Positions 1 to 9,312 of a stretch of 64,000 nt of DNA are shown here, piece after piece. The position numbers were made by a program, and so were the translations under genes. The number at the start of each line of letters is the position of its first letter. The stretch's first letter is position 1. The notes below the pieces were generated by a model. That model made no database searches, was not told the origin of the DNA, and saw only the letters and a list, made by a program, of their open reading frames with translations. This stretch comes from Phaeobacter sp. A36a-5a (GTDB taxonomy: Bacteria > Pseudomonadota > Alphaproteobacteria > Rhodobacterales > Rhodobacteraceae). The stretch lies in assembly GCF_037911135.1 (NCBI RefSeq), contig NZ_JBBLYU010000003.1, forward strand, positions 310,001 through 374,000, given 5' to 3'.

Positions 1-407
1 GCGTATTTCTGACCGACGATCCTGCTGCTATTGATATCGACATCGAGCCTGACGATATTGTGGTGGTTCCAAAAGCCGACCTGGCCGAAGAACATCAGGA
101 TGTGCTGGCTATATCTGGAAAAACCGGACAGGGCGTCGAGGCTTTGATAGTGGCTATCACCGATATCCTACAGAACAGGGCCGGAAAAGCTGGTATTGCA
201 ACGCGTGCGCGTCACAAGGAAGCGATGCGAACCGCATCTGATCGTCTAAACTCGGCACAGATGATCTTAGCCGGTGGACCTGAATACTATGATGTCGCAG
301 CGGAGGATATCCGGTCTGCTATCCGTGCTTTGGAGATGCTTGTGGGACGGGTCGGTGTTGAGAACCTACTGGACGAAATATTCTCAAGTTTCTGCTTGGG
401 GAAATGA
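1..407 (+). CDS. mnmE: MnmE tRNA modification GTPase, C-terminal part
   Basis: The frame is open from the left edge, so the 5' end lies outside the window. MnmE works with MnmG to install the aminomethyl-type group on uridine 34 of certain tRNAs. Visible are the end of the GTPase domain (an SGKTG box, the G5-type motif, near residue 38 of the visible part) and the C-terminal helical domain ending in CLGK. This matches the family's C-(I/L/V)-GK tail, whose Cys is needed for activity. The stop is 3 bases before the mnmG start, so the two partners are probably co-transcribed. The identity is firm; only about 135 codons are visible. Confidence 0.96.
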   Translation, partial: VFLTDDPAAIDIDIEPDDIVVVPKADLAEEHQDVLAISGKTGQGVEALIVAITDILQNRAGKAGIATRARHKEAMRTASDRLNSAQMILAGGPEYYDVAAEDIRSAIRALEMLVGRVGVENLLDEIFSSFCLGK

Positions 408-410
408 GGA

Positions 411-2294
411 GTGTTTCACGTGAAACATCCAGATTATGATGTGATTGTTGTTGGCGGTGGTCATGCCGGCACGGAGGCTGCACATGCAGCAGCCCGCATG
501 GGTGTGAGGACCGCACTCGTGACCCTGACCAAGGAGGGCATCGGTGTGATGTCCTGTAATCCCGCCATTGGCGGATTGGGGAAGGGGCATCTTGTCCGAG
601 AGATAGACGCCCTTGATGGCGTCATGGGGCGTGTTGCAGATAAGGCCGGTATCCAGTTTCGACTGCTGAATAGACGTAAAGGCCCTGCGGTTCAGGGGCC
701 GAGAGCGCAATCCGATCGTAAAATCTACCGCCTGCAAATGCTCGCCGAAACTCAGGATCAGTCCAATCTGGATATCGTCATCGGTGAAGTTATCGACTTT
801 CTTATGACCGGTGACCGCATTCAGGGTGTGCGTCTCGCCGATGATAGTGAAATATTCAGCCAGGCCGTGATCCTGACTTCAGGTACGTTTTTAAGAGGCG
901 TCATTCATATCGGGGACGTCTCCAGGCCCGGCGGCCGTATGGGGGATAAGCCCTCAGTGCGGCTTGCAGAGCGGCTGGACAGTTTTGATCTTCGCCTGGG
1001 AAGATTGAAAACCGGCACTCCGCCGCGACTGGATGGTCGGACAATCGCTTGGGATAGACTTGAAGGCCAGCCTGGAGATGAAGATCCCACTCTGTTCAGC
1101 TTCCTGAGTAAGTCAATTTCAGCGCCTCAAGTGGTGTGTGGGATCACACACACCAATGAAAAAACACATGATATCATCCGGGATAATCTTGCCAGATCTG
1201 CGATGTATGGTGGGCATATTGAAGGGGTAGGGCCCAGATATTGCCCATCCATCGAAGATAAAATTGTGCGCTTTGCCGATAAGACAAGCCATCAGATCTT
1301 TCTTGAGCCGGAAGGTGCGGATGATCATACCGTTTATCCAAACGGCATCTCAACGAGCCTGCCGGTGGATGTCCAAGAGCGCTACGTGCGCTCGATAGTC
1401 GGATTGGAAAAAACCGAAATACTCCAGCCAGGATATGCAATTGAGTATGACTATGTCGATCCTCGCGCGCTTGGGTTGGATCTAGCGCTGAAATCGCATC
1501 AAGGCTTGTATCTAGCCGGCCAGATCAATGGCACGACGGGTTATGAGGAAGCTGCAGCTCAAGGGTTGGTGGCTGGTCTGAACGCGGCGCGCTATGCCAA
1601 AGGAAACAATCCGGTCACATTCAGTCGCTCTGAAAGCTATATAGGCGTGATGATCGATGATCTGACAACCAATGGCGTAACTGAGCCTTATCGCATGTTC
1701 ACATCGCGGGCTGAGTTTCGCCTTTCACTTCGCGCCGATAATGCTGATCAACGGCTGACAGGTATTGGCATCGAGTTGGGCTGCGTGGGAGAACGCCGTC
1801 ACGCTGCCTTCTCCAAAAAAATGGAGAAGCTTGAGGCTGCGCGGGATGTGATGGATAGCCGACAATTCACGCCAAAGGAAATCAACGAGGCGGGCGTAAC
1901 TGTGAACCAGGACGGGAACCGGCGGACTGCCACGGATGTGTTGGCGTTCCCGAATGTCGTTTTTGAAGATATCCTGCGCTTGCTTCCCGAGTTGGAGCAG
2001 TGCGAGGAGCCTATTCGCCGACAGATCGAGCGGGACGCTCTCTATGCGAATTATATCCTCCGTCAGAAGCGCGAGATCGAGGCGATGAAGCGCGACGAAG
2101 GATATCTTATTCCCGCTGATTTTACCTATGATTTCGAAGGGCTTTCGAACGAGTTACGCGGAAAATTGGAGCGATCACGGCCTGAAACCCTCGCGCAAGC
2201 TGGTCGAGTGGATGGCATGACACCAGCTGCGCTTGCTTTGATCCTTGCCAGGCTCCGGCGTGGCAGCACTGTGACCCAGGGTAGGACCGCCTGA
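411..2294 (+). CDS. mnmG: MnmG (GidA) tRNA uridine-34 modification FAD enzyme
   Basis: This is the partner of MnmE in wobble-uridine modification and binds FAD and NADH. The 627 residues are the family's normal length. A dinucleotide-binding GGGHAG motif lies at residues 15-20, followed by the conserved [11 protein letters not shown] block and, further on, a TGTFLRG block. The start is GTG at 411, three bases after mnmE. The first six codons (giving MFHVKH) are the same bases as a perfect parS site, so the N-terminus is set by a DNA-segregation element. The C-terminal helical MnmE-binding domain ends near 2294, one base before rsmG. Confidence 0.97.
   Translation: MFHVKHPDYDVIVVGGGHAGTEAAHAAARMGVRTALVTLTKEGIGVMSCNPAIGGLGKGHLVREIDALDGVMGRVADKAGIQFRLLNRRKGPAVQGPRAQSDRKIYRLQMLAETQDQSNLDIVIGEVIDFLMTGDRIQGVRLADDSEIFSQAVILTSGTFLRGVIHIGDVSRPGGRMGDKPSVRLAERLDSFDLRLGRLKTGTPPRLDGRTIAWDRLEGQPGDEDPTLFSFLSKSISAPQVVCGITHTNEKTHDIIRDNLARSAMYGGHIEGVGPRYCPSIEDKIVRFADKTSHQIFLEPEGADDHTVYPNGISTSLPVDVQERYVRSIVGLEKTEILQPGYAIEYDYVDPRALGLDLALKSHQGLYLAGQINGTTGYEEAAAQGLVAGLNAARYAKGNNPVTFSRSESYIGVMIDDLTTNGVTEPYRMFTSRAEFRLSLRADNADQRLTGIGIELGCVGERRHAAFSKKMEKLEAARDVMDSRQFTPKEINEAGVTVNQDGNRRTATDVLAFPNVVFEDILRLLPELEQCEEPIRRQIERDALYANYILRQKREIEAMKRDEGYLIPADFTYDFEGLSNELRGKLERSRPETLAQAGRVDGMTPAALALILARLRRGSTVTQGRTA
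412..427. other. parS: parS centromere site 1
   Basis: TGTTTCACGTGAAACA is a perfect 16-bp palindrome identical to the widely conserved chromosomal parS consensus, the ParB loading site. It overlaps codons 1-6 of mnmG and lies about 2.5 kb upstream of parA. Assignment rests on the sequence match and the adjoining parAB genes. Confidence 0.95.
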
Positions 2295-2295
2295 G

Positions 2296-2910
2296 ATGAC
2301 TGAAATGCAAATTGGAAAGTCATATGTTTCACGTGAAACATATGATCGCCTTAAACATTATGAAAGTTTGGTAAAAAAGTGGTCTCCCAAGATCAATCTT
2401 GTTGCAAAATCCACTCTGGACAGTGTTTGGGACCGGCATATCGTCGACTCTATCCAGATTTGTGAGCTGACTGAGTTTCCGAAGACTTGGGTCGATATCG
2501 GCAGCGGCGGCGGCTTTCCTGGGGTGGTTGTGGCGATCATTGCAGCAGAGCGGGCGCCTGATTGTTCGATCACGCTGATTGAAAGCGATCAAAGGAAATG
2601 CGCCTTTCTACGCACGGCTATTAGGGAATGCGGAGCGACGGCAAAAGTGGTTTCTGAGAGAATTGAAAAGGTTCCATCAATCGGCGCCGATGTCATGTCT
2701 GCCCGCGCTCTGGCTGATCTGACGAATCTTCTTGGTTTTGCCGAACATCATCTTCATCCCGGTGGAATTGCCTTGCTTTCCAAAGGAGTGCAATGGAAAA
2801 AAGAAGTGGATAACGCGAGGAGCCAATGGCAATTCGACCTGAAATCTACTAGTAGTTGGACTGAACCCGAGGCGGTTATACTAGAAATCAGGGGAGTGAC
2901 GCGTGTCTGA
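2296..2910 (+). CDS. rsmG: RsmG (GidB) 16S rRNA G527 N7-methyltransferase
   Basis: This SAM-dependent enzyme methylates G527 of 16S rRNA. At 204 residues it is a normal to slightly short family member. The SAM-binding motif DIGSGGGFPG lies at residues 67-76. The ATG at 2296 follows the mnmG stop by one base, and the 3' end overlaps parA by 8 bases, so mnmG-rsmG-parA look like one transcript. Codons 10-15 (YVSRET) are encoded by the second parS site, read in a different frame from the mnmG copy. Confidence 0.95.
   Translation: MTEMQIGKSYVSRETYDRLKHYESLVKKWSPKINLVAKSTLDSVWDRHIVDSIQICELTEFPKTWVDIGSGGGFPGVVVAIIAAERAPDCSITLIESDQRKCAFLRTAIRECGATAKVVSERIEKVPSIGADVMSARALADLTNLLGFAEHHLHPGGIALLSKGVQWKKEVDNARSQWQFDLKSTSSWTEPEAVILEIRGVTRV
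2325..2340. other. parS: parS centromere site 2
   Basis: A second exact copy of TGTTTCACGTGAAACA. Here the dyad symmetry extends perfectly to 24 bp (2321-2344), with CATA and TATG flanks. It lies inside the rsmG coding region about 1.9 kb from site 1 and 560 bp before parA. Confidence 0.95.
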
Positions 2911-3712
2911 TTTGTCCCGGCCGGCTGGGCCTCGTATTATTGCAGTCGCCAACCAAAAGGGCGGAGTTGGCAAAACCACGACAGCAATCAACTTGGCGGC
3001 GGCCTTGGTAGAAACCGGCTACAGGGTTTTGGTGGTCGATCTTGATCCGCAAGGAAACGCGTCTACAGGTTTAGGTATCGAAGCAGCCGACCGAACCCAT
3101 ACGACATATGATCTTCTCGTTGATGATGTCGCATTGAGCGATGTCATTCGAGAGACTGAGATCGAAGATCTTTGCATTATTCCTGCTACCGTCGATCTGA
3201 GTTCGGCTGATATCGAGCTTTTCACCAATGAGAAGCGCAGCTTCCTGCTGCACGATGCACTTCGTCAGCCGGCAATGGATGAATACGACTGGGATTATAT
3301 CCTGATCGATTGCCCGCCATCGCTGAACCTATTGACGGTTAATGCTATGGTGGCTTCGGATTCGGTTCTCGTTCCTTTGCAGAGTGAGTTCTTTGCGCTG
3401 GAAGGGGTCTCTCAGCTGATGTTGACCATCCGTGAGGTGCGTCAAACCGCCAATCCCAATCTTCGTATTGAGGGGATTGTCCTTACCATGTTTGATCGCC
3501 GGAATAATCTGTCTCAGCAGGTTGAGCAAGATGCTCGCGGTCATTTGGGGGAGTTGGTATTCGAAACGAAGATCCCTCGTAACGTACGTGTCAGTGAGGC
3601 GCCGTCTTATGCGCTGCCGGTGCTGAACTACGACACAAACTCGCTTGGGGCGAATGCGTATCGCGCCCTTGCAGAAGAACTGATTGCGAGACATCAGAAA
3701 CTCGCAGCCTGA
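2903..3712 (+). CDS. parA: ParA chromosome-partitioning ATPase
   Basis: ParA is a Walker-type ATPase that forms the nucleoid-bound gradient moving ParB-parS complexes. The deviant Walker A motif KGGVGKTT is at residues 19-26, followed by a DLDPQGNAST block and an IIDCPPSL-like block, all standard for the family. The 269 residues are typical of chromosomal ParA. The start is GTG at 2903 (product MSDLSRP), chosen because it overlaps the end of rsmG and gives the usual short N-terminus. parB follows after 20 bases. Confidence 0.97.
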   Translation: MSDLSRPAGPRIIAVANQKGGVGKTTTAINLAAALVETGYRVLVVDLDPQGNASTGLGIEAADRTHTTYDLLVDDVALSDVIRETEIEDLCIIPATVDLSSADIELFTNEKRSFLLHDALRQPAMDEYDWDYILIDCPPSLNLLTVNAMVASDSVLVPLQSEFFALEGVSQLMLTIREVRQTANPNLRIEGIVLTMFDRRNNLSQQVEQDARGHLGELVFETKIPRNVRVSEAPSYALPVLNYDTNSLGANAYRALAEELIARHQKLAA

Positions 3713-3732
3713 CCACAGCTGGAGGCGCAGTA

Positions 3733-4626
3733 ATGTCAGAAAAGAAAAACAAACCCAGAGGATTGGGAAGAGGCTTGTCAGCTCTAATGGCGGATGTGAA
3801 CCCGGAACCTGTTAGCACAGAGAAACAGGCAGTCAGAAGTACCGAAGTCATGGTGCCGATCGAAAAAGTAATCGCGAACCCGGATCAGCCGCGTCGCCAG
3901 TTCCTGCAGGAGGATTTGGACGATCTGACGGCGTCAATCAGGGAAAAGGGCGTACTGCAGCCGCTGATCGTGCGCCCGCGCCCAGGCGGTCAATACGAGA
4001 TTGTTGCCGGCGAACGTCGTTGGCGTGCCGCGCAAGGCGCTCAGCTGCACGAGGTCCCGGTTATTATTCGGGATTACTCGGATGTCGAGATGATGGAAGT
4101 CGCCATTATCGAAAACATTCAGCGGTCCGACCTGAACGCGATGGAAGAGGCGCAGAGCTATAAACAGCTTATGGATAAGTTTGGCCATACCCAGGAGAAA
4201 ATGGCCGAGGCATTGGGGAAGAGCCGTAGTCACATTGCAAATCTCGTCCGGCTGTTGCATTTGCCAGATGATGTTCAGACCTTGGTTCAGGAGCGCCGCC
4301 TGTCGGCTGGTCATGCCCGTGCTCTGATCACCTCAGACAACGCGTCAGAGCTCGCCAAGAAAATCGTCAAGGGTGGTCTGTCGGTTCGCGCAACTGAGGC
4401 TCTGGTGAAGAAGGATGCAGCGGGTCTTCAGGCTGCGACCTCTCGCTCGGCGAAGAAGTCTGCAGAGAAGGATGCCGATACCCGTGCGTTGGAAGCTGAT
4501 CTATCAGCTGCCTTGCGTATGAAGGTGTCGATTGACCATCGTGCTGGTGGCGAGAGCGGGGTTGTATCTATCAGCTACGCGTCTCTGGATGAGTTGGATG
4601 ATCTTTGCGGACGTCTCAGCCGTTAG
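3733..4626 (+). CDS. parB: ParB CTP-dependent centromere-binding protein
   Basis: ParB loads at parS and slides as a CTP-dependent clamp. The N-terminus has the usual RGLGRGLSALM stretch. The CTP-binding arginine patch GERRWRA is at residues 93-99, and a helix-turn-helix region (QEKMAEALGKSRSHIANL) lies around residues 150-170. A C-terminal dimerisation region follows a linker rich in Ala, Lys and Ser. The 297 residues are a normal length. The 3' end overlaps the convergent DUF454 gene by 11 bases. Its likely terminator lies inside that gene. Confidence 0.97.
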   Translation: MSEKKNKPRGLGRGLSALMADVNPEPVSTEKQAVRSTEVMVPIEKVIANPDQPRRQFLQEDLDDLTASIREKGVLQPLIVRPRPGGQYEIVAGERRWRAAQGAQLHEVPVIIRDYSDVEMMEVAIIENIQRSDLNAMEEAQSYKQLMDKFGHTQEKMAEALGKSRSHIANLVRLLHLPDDVQTLVQERRLSAGHARALITSDNASELAKKIVKGGLSVRATEALVKKDAAGLQAATSRSAKKSAEKDADTRALEADLSAALRMKVSIDHRAGGESGVVSISYASLDELDDLCGRLSR

Positions 4627-4969
4627 GGCGCGTCCAAATAAAGACCATCACTGCACTTAGGACAATGGCCTGGATGATCAGGACATGTGAAGGGGCAGAC
4701 AGTAGAATGGATAGGCTGAAAACGGCGGCAACCGATAGGGTTGCCGCTTTTTTTGCGGCCGGGCGAATCGCTCCTCTTTCGTGCCAGTCCTGAATCATAG
4801 GGCCGAATAAGCGGTGACTGATGATCCAGTCATGCAGGCGTTCGGAGGAGTTGGCAAAGAAGAAGCTTGCAAGAAGAAGGAAGGGGACTGTCGGCAGAAG
4901 TGGGAGGGCAACACCCAGTAGCGCCAGGCCAACACAGAGCATTCCGAGCGTGGCGTATAGAACCCTCAT
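4616..4969 (-). CDS. DUF454 (YbaN-type) small inner-membrane protein
   Basis: A 117-residue protein of the DUF454/YbaN family, whose function is unknown. It has a long hydrophobic stretch near residues 4-40, enough for two membrane segments around an LPLLPTVPF core, then a soluble middle with a HRLFGPMIQDW block, then a second hydrophobic region near residues 70-112. The start at 4969 was chosen because GGAG lies just upstream and hemW stops 5 bases before; upstream Met codons would run into hemW. It is probably the last gene of the rph-rdgB-hemW run. Confidence 0.85.
   Translation of the reverse strand: MRVLYATLGMLCVGLALLGVALPLLPTVPFLLLASFFFANSSERLHDWIISHRLFGPMIQDWHERGAIRPAAKKAATLSVAAVFSLSILLSAPSHVLIIQAIVLSAVMVFIWTRPNG
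4725..4754 (+). terminator. Rho-independent terminator of parB, inside the DUF454 gene
   Basis: A 9-bp perfect stem (GCGGCAACC at 4725-4733, GGTTGCCGC at 4739-4747) with a 5-base loop is followed by seven T residues (4748-4754) on the plus strand. It sits about 100 bases after the parB stop, fully within the convergent coding sequence, where it encodes part of an Ala/Lys-rich stretch. Confidence 0.85.
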
Positions 4970-4973
4970 TCGA

Positions 4974-6128
4974 TCACTCCACCAACAGTTCGCGGAGGAC
5001 CGCATTCAAGACTGCACGACCGGAATCGGTTGCCCGCAGACGGTTGCCCGAAATCTCGATCATACCGATATCTGCCAAGTCTGAGATACGTTCAGCAGGA
5101 AGTGATCGGCCGGAGATTTCCTGAAAGCGATCACTATCTAGCCCCTCGACAAGCCGCATGCCCATCATCATGTATTCGGCGCTAGACTCTTCTGATGTCA
5201 ATTGCGTGCGGCTGGTCTCACCGGTTGTGCGTTCGGCGGCATTGAGCCAGGCACCGGGTTGAAGATAGGTTTCAGTAGCATATCGCTGACCTCCAATGGT
5301 GAGGCGTCCATGGGCGCCCGGACCAATACCAAGGTAATCACCATACCGCCAATAGATCAGATTGTGTCGGGACTCCGCACCGGGTCGTGCATGATTGGAG
5401 ATTTCATAAGCGGGTAAGCCATGATTGTCGCAGATTTCTTGTGTCGCTAGATACATCTCTGCTGCGTTGTCATCACTGGGAAGATCCCGCAGCTTGCCCT
5501 TGGCATAGCGATCCCCAAAGGCGGTACCTTCCTCAATTGTCAGCTGGTAGAGAGAAAGATGATCAATGGCCATCGACAAGGCCTGATCAAGCTCCTGTCG
5601 CCAGTCGGTGAGTGTTTGGCCCTGTCGGGCATAGATCAGATCGAAACTGACTCGGTCAAAGCAGTTTCGAGCCACATCAAACGCCTTCTGCGCCTCGGCG
5701 ACGTTGTGCAAACGCCCCAAGCGGCGTAGGTCATCGTCGTTAAGTGCCTGAATACCCATAGAAATCCGATTGACGCCGGCATCTCGGTAACCAGCAAAGC
5801 GACCGGCTTCGACCGAGGTCGGATTTGCTTCAAGCGATATCTCTATGTCATTGGAAAAAGGCCATATTTCACGCGCCGTTTCGATGATGGAGGCGACAGT
5901 ATCCGGATGCATCAGCGACGGCGTACCGCCTCCGAAGAAGATAGTGTTCAAGACACGACCAGAAAGCTCTGGAGCAGCGCGCAGCATCTCTGCGCGATAG
6001 GCGGCGGCCCATCTGGTTTGATCAATCTGCGCCGTGACATGGCTGTTGAAATCGCAGTAGGGGCATTTGGCCTGGCAGAACGGCCAGTGGATATAAAGCC
6101 CAAAACCCCCGTTGCGCCAATCATCCAC
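4974..6128 (-). CDS. hemW: HemW-like radical SAM protein (heme chaperone)
   Basis: HemW proteins resemble the anaerobic coproporphyrinogen oxidase HemN but act in heme handling. The radical-SAM cluster motif CxxxCxxC is at residues 18-25 (C18, C22, C25), and a GIGPGAHGR block typical of HemW lies in the C-terminal third. The start is GTG at 6128 (VDDWRNGG), because it overlaps the rdgB stop and gives 384 residues, the usual size. A longer frame exists upstream but runs antiparallel to nothing useful and lies inside rdgB. Confidence 0.92.
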   Translation of the reverse strand: MDDWRNGGFGLYIHWPFCQAKCPYCDFNSHVTAQIDQTRWAAAYRAEMLRAAPELSGRVLNTIFFGGGTPSLMHPDTVASIIETAREIWPFSNDIEISLEANPTSVEAGRFAGYRDAGVNRISMGIQALNDDDLRRLGRLHNVAEAQKAFDVARNCFDRVSFDLIYARQGQTLTDWRQELDQALSMAIDHLSLYQLTIEEGTAFGDRYAKGKLRDLPSDDNAAEMYLATQEICDNHGLPAYEISNHARPGAESRHNLIYWRYGDYLGIGPGAHGRLTIGGQRYATETYLQPGAWLNAAERTTGETSRTQLTSEESSAEYMMMGMRLVEGLDSDRFQEISGRSLPAERISDLADIGMIEISGNRLRATDSGRAVLNAVLRELLVE

Positions 6129-6735
6129 CGAAACAAGCCTCGACGAATTTGGCAACGGCCTGGCCGCGGTGGCTGATCTTGTTCTTGGCCCAGCGATCCA
6201 TTTCGGCGCAGGTCTGATCATGACCATCAGGTTGGAACATTGGATCGTAGCCAAAGCCGTCCTTGCCCCGAATGGGCCAGACGAGTTGTCCGGGCATCAC
6301 ACCTTCAAAGACCTCATCATGACCATCTGGCCAGGCCAGAACCAAAGTGCAGCGGAATTGGGCGAGCCGCGGGTGGGGGGCTTGTTTCGCTTCCAGTTCA
6401 TTATGGGCACGCGTCATTGCCATCATGAAATCGCGTCCGTCACCGGTTTCTGCCCAGTCGGCAGTATACACTCCGGGGGCGCCGTCGAGCGCATCAATGG
6501 TGATACCCGAGTCATCGGACAGGGCGGGTAGGCCGGTCGCCTTTGCGGCGGCATGGGCCTTGATCCGCGCATTTCCGACAAAGGTATCTTCTGTCTCGGC
6601 CGGCTCGGGCAGGTCCATTTCGTCGGCACCAATTACCGTGACGCCAAACGGCTGGAGGAGATGCTTCATCTCCTCCAGCTTGCCTTTGTTGTGTGTGGCG
6701 ACAAGCAGGCGGTCGCCGGCAAACTTGCGTGTCAT
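6121..6735 (-). CDS. rdgB: RdgB/HAM1 non-canonical purine NTP pyrophosphatase
   Basis: This enzyme hydrolyses dITP, ITP and XTP so that deaminated purines are not built into DNA or RNA. The family signature THNKGK is at residues 14-19. A SDDSGI block and the C-terminal SHRGQA block are also present, all diagnostic. The 204 residues are normal. It overlaps rph by 4 bases (ATGA) and hemW by 8, indicating translational coupling in a three-gene unit. Confidence 0.96.
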   Translation of the reverse strand: MTRKFAGDRLLVATHNKGKLEEMKHLLQPFGVTVIGADEMDLPEPAETEDTFVGNARIKAHAAAKATGLPALSDDSGITIDALDGAPGVYTADWAETGDGRDFMMAMTRAHNELEAKQAPHPRLAQFRCTLVLAWPDGHDEVFEGVMPGQLVWPIRGKDGFGYDPMFQPDGHDQTCAEMDRWAKNKISHRGQAVAKFVEACFGG

Positions 6736-7445
6736 GCGCAGGCTGCCTTTTGCATCTCGGCCAGTTCAGCGGTGCCTTTGGTCGCCAAATCCATCAGGGT
6801 GTTCAATTGCTCACGGCTGAACATGGATCCTTCGGCGGACATCTGGACTTCGATCAACTGGCCCGATCCAGTCATGATGAAATTGCCATCGACGCCGGCT
6901 TCGGAATCCTCCGGGTAGTCGAGATCCAGGACAGGTTGGCCTGCATAGATACCGCAGGAAACGGCCGCGACGGGATCAACAAGCGGGTCTATCTTGACCT
7001 CACCTGTCTTCATCAGCTTGTTAACTGCAAGCCGCAATGCCACCCAACCACCGGTGATCGACGCACAGCGCGTGCCGCCGTCTGCCTGGAGGACATCGCA
7101 GTCGATGCTGATCTGCCGTTCGCCAAGCGCGACTCGGTCAACACCTGCGCGCAGGGCACGACCGATGAGGCGCTGGATTTCGACAGTGCGGCCACCCTGT
7201 TTCCCCATTGCGGCTTCACGGCGCATACGGGTGTTCGTGGCACGGGGCAGCATCCCATATTCTGCGGTGACCCAGCCCAACCCGGTGCCTTTGATAAAGG
7301 GCGGAACGCGGTCCTCGATGGTTGCGGTACACAGCACATGGGTGTCGCCCATTTTGATCAGGCAGGACCCTTCGGCGTGTTTGGTGAAGCCTGTTTCGAT
7401 GGAAACGGCGCGCATTTGGTTCAAGTCTCGTCCAGAGGGTCGCAT
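6732..7445 (-). CDS. rph: RNase PH, tRNA 3'-end phosphorolytic exoribonuclease
   Basis: RNase PH trims tRNA 3' ends using phosphate. The 237 residues match the family length. The sequence carries the conserved start [11 protein letters not shown], an [12 protein letters not shown] block and the [13 protein letters not shown]-type substrate region. It is first in the rph-rdgB-hemW run and divergent from hrcA with a 152-bp gap, an arrangement common in alphaproteobacteria. Confidence 0.96.
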   Translation of the reverse strand: MRPSGRDLNQMRAVSIETGFTKHAEGSCLIKMGDTHVLCTATIEDRVPPFIKGTGLGWVTAEYGMLPRATNTRMRREAAMGKQGGRTVEIQRLIGRALRAGVDRVALGERQISIDCDVLQADGGTRCASITGGWVALRLAVNKLMKTGEVKIDPLVDPVAAVSCGIYAGQPVLDLDYPEDSEAGVDGNFIMTGSGQLIEVQMSAEGSMFSREQLNTLMDLATKGTAELAEMQKAACA

Positions 7446-7508
7446 GGGTCATCCTTTGTTTGCTTACCAATCGGGATAGCGCCCGCAGGGTTGACGATGC
7501 AAGCATGA

Positions 7509-7536
7509 TTGACCTTTTGATGCTGCGCTCTTTAAT
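7509..7536 (+). promoter_or_regulatory. Possible promoter for hrcA-grpE
   Basis: TTGACC (7509-7514) and TTTAAT (7531-7536) are each one base from the sigma-70 consensus and are separated by 16 bases. They lie about 60 bases before the hrcA start. This is a motif reading only. Confidence 0.35.
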
Positions 7537-7597
7537 GACAAGGGTAGGGGCGGGCGAAGCCTTGCGCAGAAACGGCAGCGACCACACATAGAGTGCG

Positions 7598-8674
7598 ATG
7601 AACAGCAGTAGTGACATTCTGAAGGATATGAACGACCGGTCGCGGGACGTGTTCCGCGCTGTCGTGGAATCCTATCTTGAGACGGGAGATCCGGTTGGCA
7701 GCCGTACCCTGACGCGCTCCCTGAACGAGAAGGTAAGCGCCGCCACGGTGCGTAACGTGATGCAGGATCTGGAGCATCTGGGGTTGCTGAACAGTCCGCA
7801 CACCAGTGCCGGGCGGGTGCCAACACAGGTCGGTTTGCGGATGTTTGTTGATGGTCTGTTGGAGGTCGGTGATCTCAATAATCAGGATCGTCAAAAAATT
7901 GATGAAACCATGGGTACGAATTCCGGGACCGGGTCCGCAGGTCTTGCAGGTATGTTGGATCGTGTCGGCTCCGCGCTGTCAGGCGTGACACGGGGAGCAT
8001 CTCTAGTGCTGACGCCCAAGCACGAGGCAGAGATCCGGCACATCGAATTCGTCACCCTGGCCCATGATCGCGCTCTGGTCGTGCTGGTGTTCTCAGACGG
8101 CCACGTGGAAAATCGTCTGTTCACGCCACCGCCGGGGCAAACGCCAAGTTCGATGCGGGAGGCGGCAAATTTTCTGAACGCTTTGATCGAAGGGCGCACA
8201 TTGGGCGATGTGCGCGGTGCGATACAGGAAGAGATCAAGGCCCGTCAGCAGCAGATCGACGTTCTGGCCCGTGAAATGATCGAAAGCGGTCTGGCGGCCT
8301 GGGAGGATGAGGGCAGCGATACGGCGCGACTGATTGTGCGCGGCCGGGCGAATCTGCTGTCGGAAGGGGGGGCGGCTGAGGAGCTGGACCGGATCCGAAA
8401 CCTGTTTGATGACCTCGAACGGAAGCGCGATATCGAGGAGTTTCTCCAGCTGACCGAGGATGGCGAAGGTGTGCGCATTTTTATCGGTTCGGAGAACAAA
8501 CTTTTTTCACTTTCGGGTTCCTCTTTGGTGGTGTCTCCCTATATGAACGCGGATCGAAAGATCATTGGTGCGGTGGGTGTCATTGGCCCGACCCGCCTGA
8601 ATTACGGCCGGATCGTGCCGATTGTGGACTATACGGCGCAACTGGTCGGGAAGCTTCTTTCCGACCGGACTTAG
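7598..8674 (+). CDS. hrcA: HrcA heat-shock repressor
   Basis: HrcA represses groE-type operons by binding the CIRCE element. The 358 residues show an N-terminal winged-helix region (residues 10-80, with VESYLETGDPVGSRTL and a SAATVRNVM helix), then a GAF-like domain and a C-terminal IGPTRLNYGRIVP block, all characteristic. ATG 7598 gives the usual N-terminus. grpE follows by 9 bases. No CIRCE element was seen next to the gene, so its target is presumably a groE operon outside the window. Confidence 0.95.
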   Translation: MNSSSDILKDMNDRSRDVFRAVVESYLETGDPVGSRTLTRSLNEKVSAATVRNVMQDLEHLGLLNSPHTSAGRVPTQVGLRMFVDGLLEVGDLNNQDRQKIDETMGTNSGTGSAGLAGMLDRVGSALSGVTRGASLVLTPKHEAEIRHIEFVTLAHDRALVVLVFSDGHVENRLFTPPPGQTPSSMREAANFLNALIEGRTLGDVRGAIQEEIKARQQQIDVLAREMIESGLAAWEDEGSDTARLIVRGRANLLSEGGAAEELDRIRNLFDDLERKRDIEEFLQLTEDGEGVRIFIGSENKLFSLSGSSLVVSPYMNADRKIIGAVGVIGPTRLNYGRIVPIVDYTAQLVGKLLSDRT

Positions 8675-8683
8675 AGGTGAAAT

Positions 8684-9247
8684 ATGGCAGAGCCCAAGAA
8701 CGACGATTTTTTGGACGACATCACAGAAGCCGAAGCGGAAGAGCTCTCTGCGCAGACTGAAGAATATGATGATGCTGCACTGGAATTGGACAGCCTGCGT
8801 GCCGAACGGGATGAACTGAAAGACCGTTTCATGCGCGCGCTGGCGGATGCGGAAAACGCCCGCAAGCGCGGCGACAAGGCGCGTCGCGAAGCTGAGCAAT
8901 ACGGTGGGTCCAAACTGGCACGTGACATGCTGCCGGTATACGATAACATGAAACGCGCGATTGAAGCGGCGACCGATGAGCAGCGTGAAGTTTCTGCAGC
9001 GCTGATCGAAGGCGTCGAACTCACCATGCGGGCGCTGCTCGGCGTGTTTGAAAAACATGGTATGCAGGTCATCGCGCCGGAAGTGGGCGATAGATTCGAC
9101 CCGCAGGTGCATGAAGCCATGTTCGAAGCTCCGGTTCCGGGAACCAAAGCCGGCGATATCATTCAGGTATCTGCCGAGGGGTTCATGCTGCACGACCGTC
9201 TTCTGCGCCCCGCGCAGGTTGGCGTGTCTTCGACACCGGCAGGTTGA
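8684..9247 (+). CDS. grpE: GrpE nucleotide exchange factor
   Basis: GrpE releases ADP from DnaK. The 187-residue protein has an acidic N-terminal tail, a long charged coiled-coil helix (about residues 20-75, with RALADAENARKR) and a C-terminal beta domain with the family block in which FDPQVHEAM occurs. A GTGAAAT spacer follows hrcA. DnaJ and DnaK, its partners, are at the far right of the window on the other strand. Confidence 0.95.
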   Translation: MAEPKNDDFLDDITEAEAEELSAQTEEYDDAALELDSLRAERDELKDRFMRALADAENARKRGDKARREAEQYGGSKLARDMLPVYDNMKRAIEAATDEQREVSAALIEGVELTMRALLGVFEKHGMQVIAPEVGDRFDPQVHEAMFEAPVPGTKAGDIIQVSAEGFMLHDRLLRPAQVGVSSTPAG

Positions 9248-9261
9248 TACCGGCGGTCGTA

Positions 9262-9312
9262 GGCGGGCCTATGGCCCGTGCCTGCGGCGCGAGTATTTTT
9301 AGAAAGATGACA
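9262..9312 (+). repeat. Short intergenic repeat, copy A
   Basis: Directly after grpE: a GGGCC/GGCCC stem, then GCCTGCGGCGC, then a 22-base box GAGTATTTTTAGAAAGATGA plus CA (9291-9312). The same modules occur in the same order at 17784-17845 (copy B), where the 22-base box differs at one position. Both copies lie on the plus strand in a convergent gap. Confidence 0.8.

Noticed and set aside
7446-7597. CIRCE operator near hrcA
   Set aside because: A GAGTGC half-site is present near 7590 but there is no matching TTAGCACTC-type arm at the right distance.
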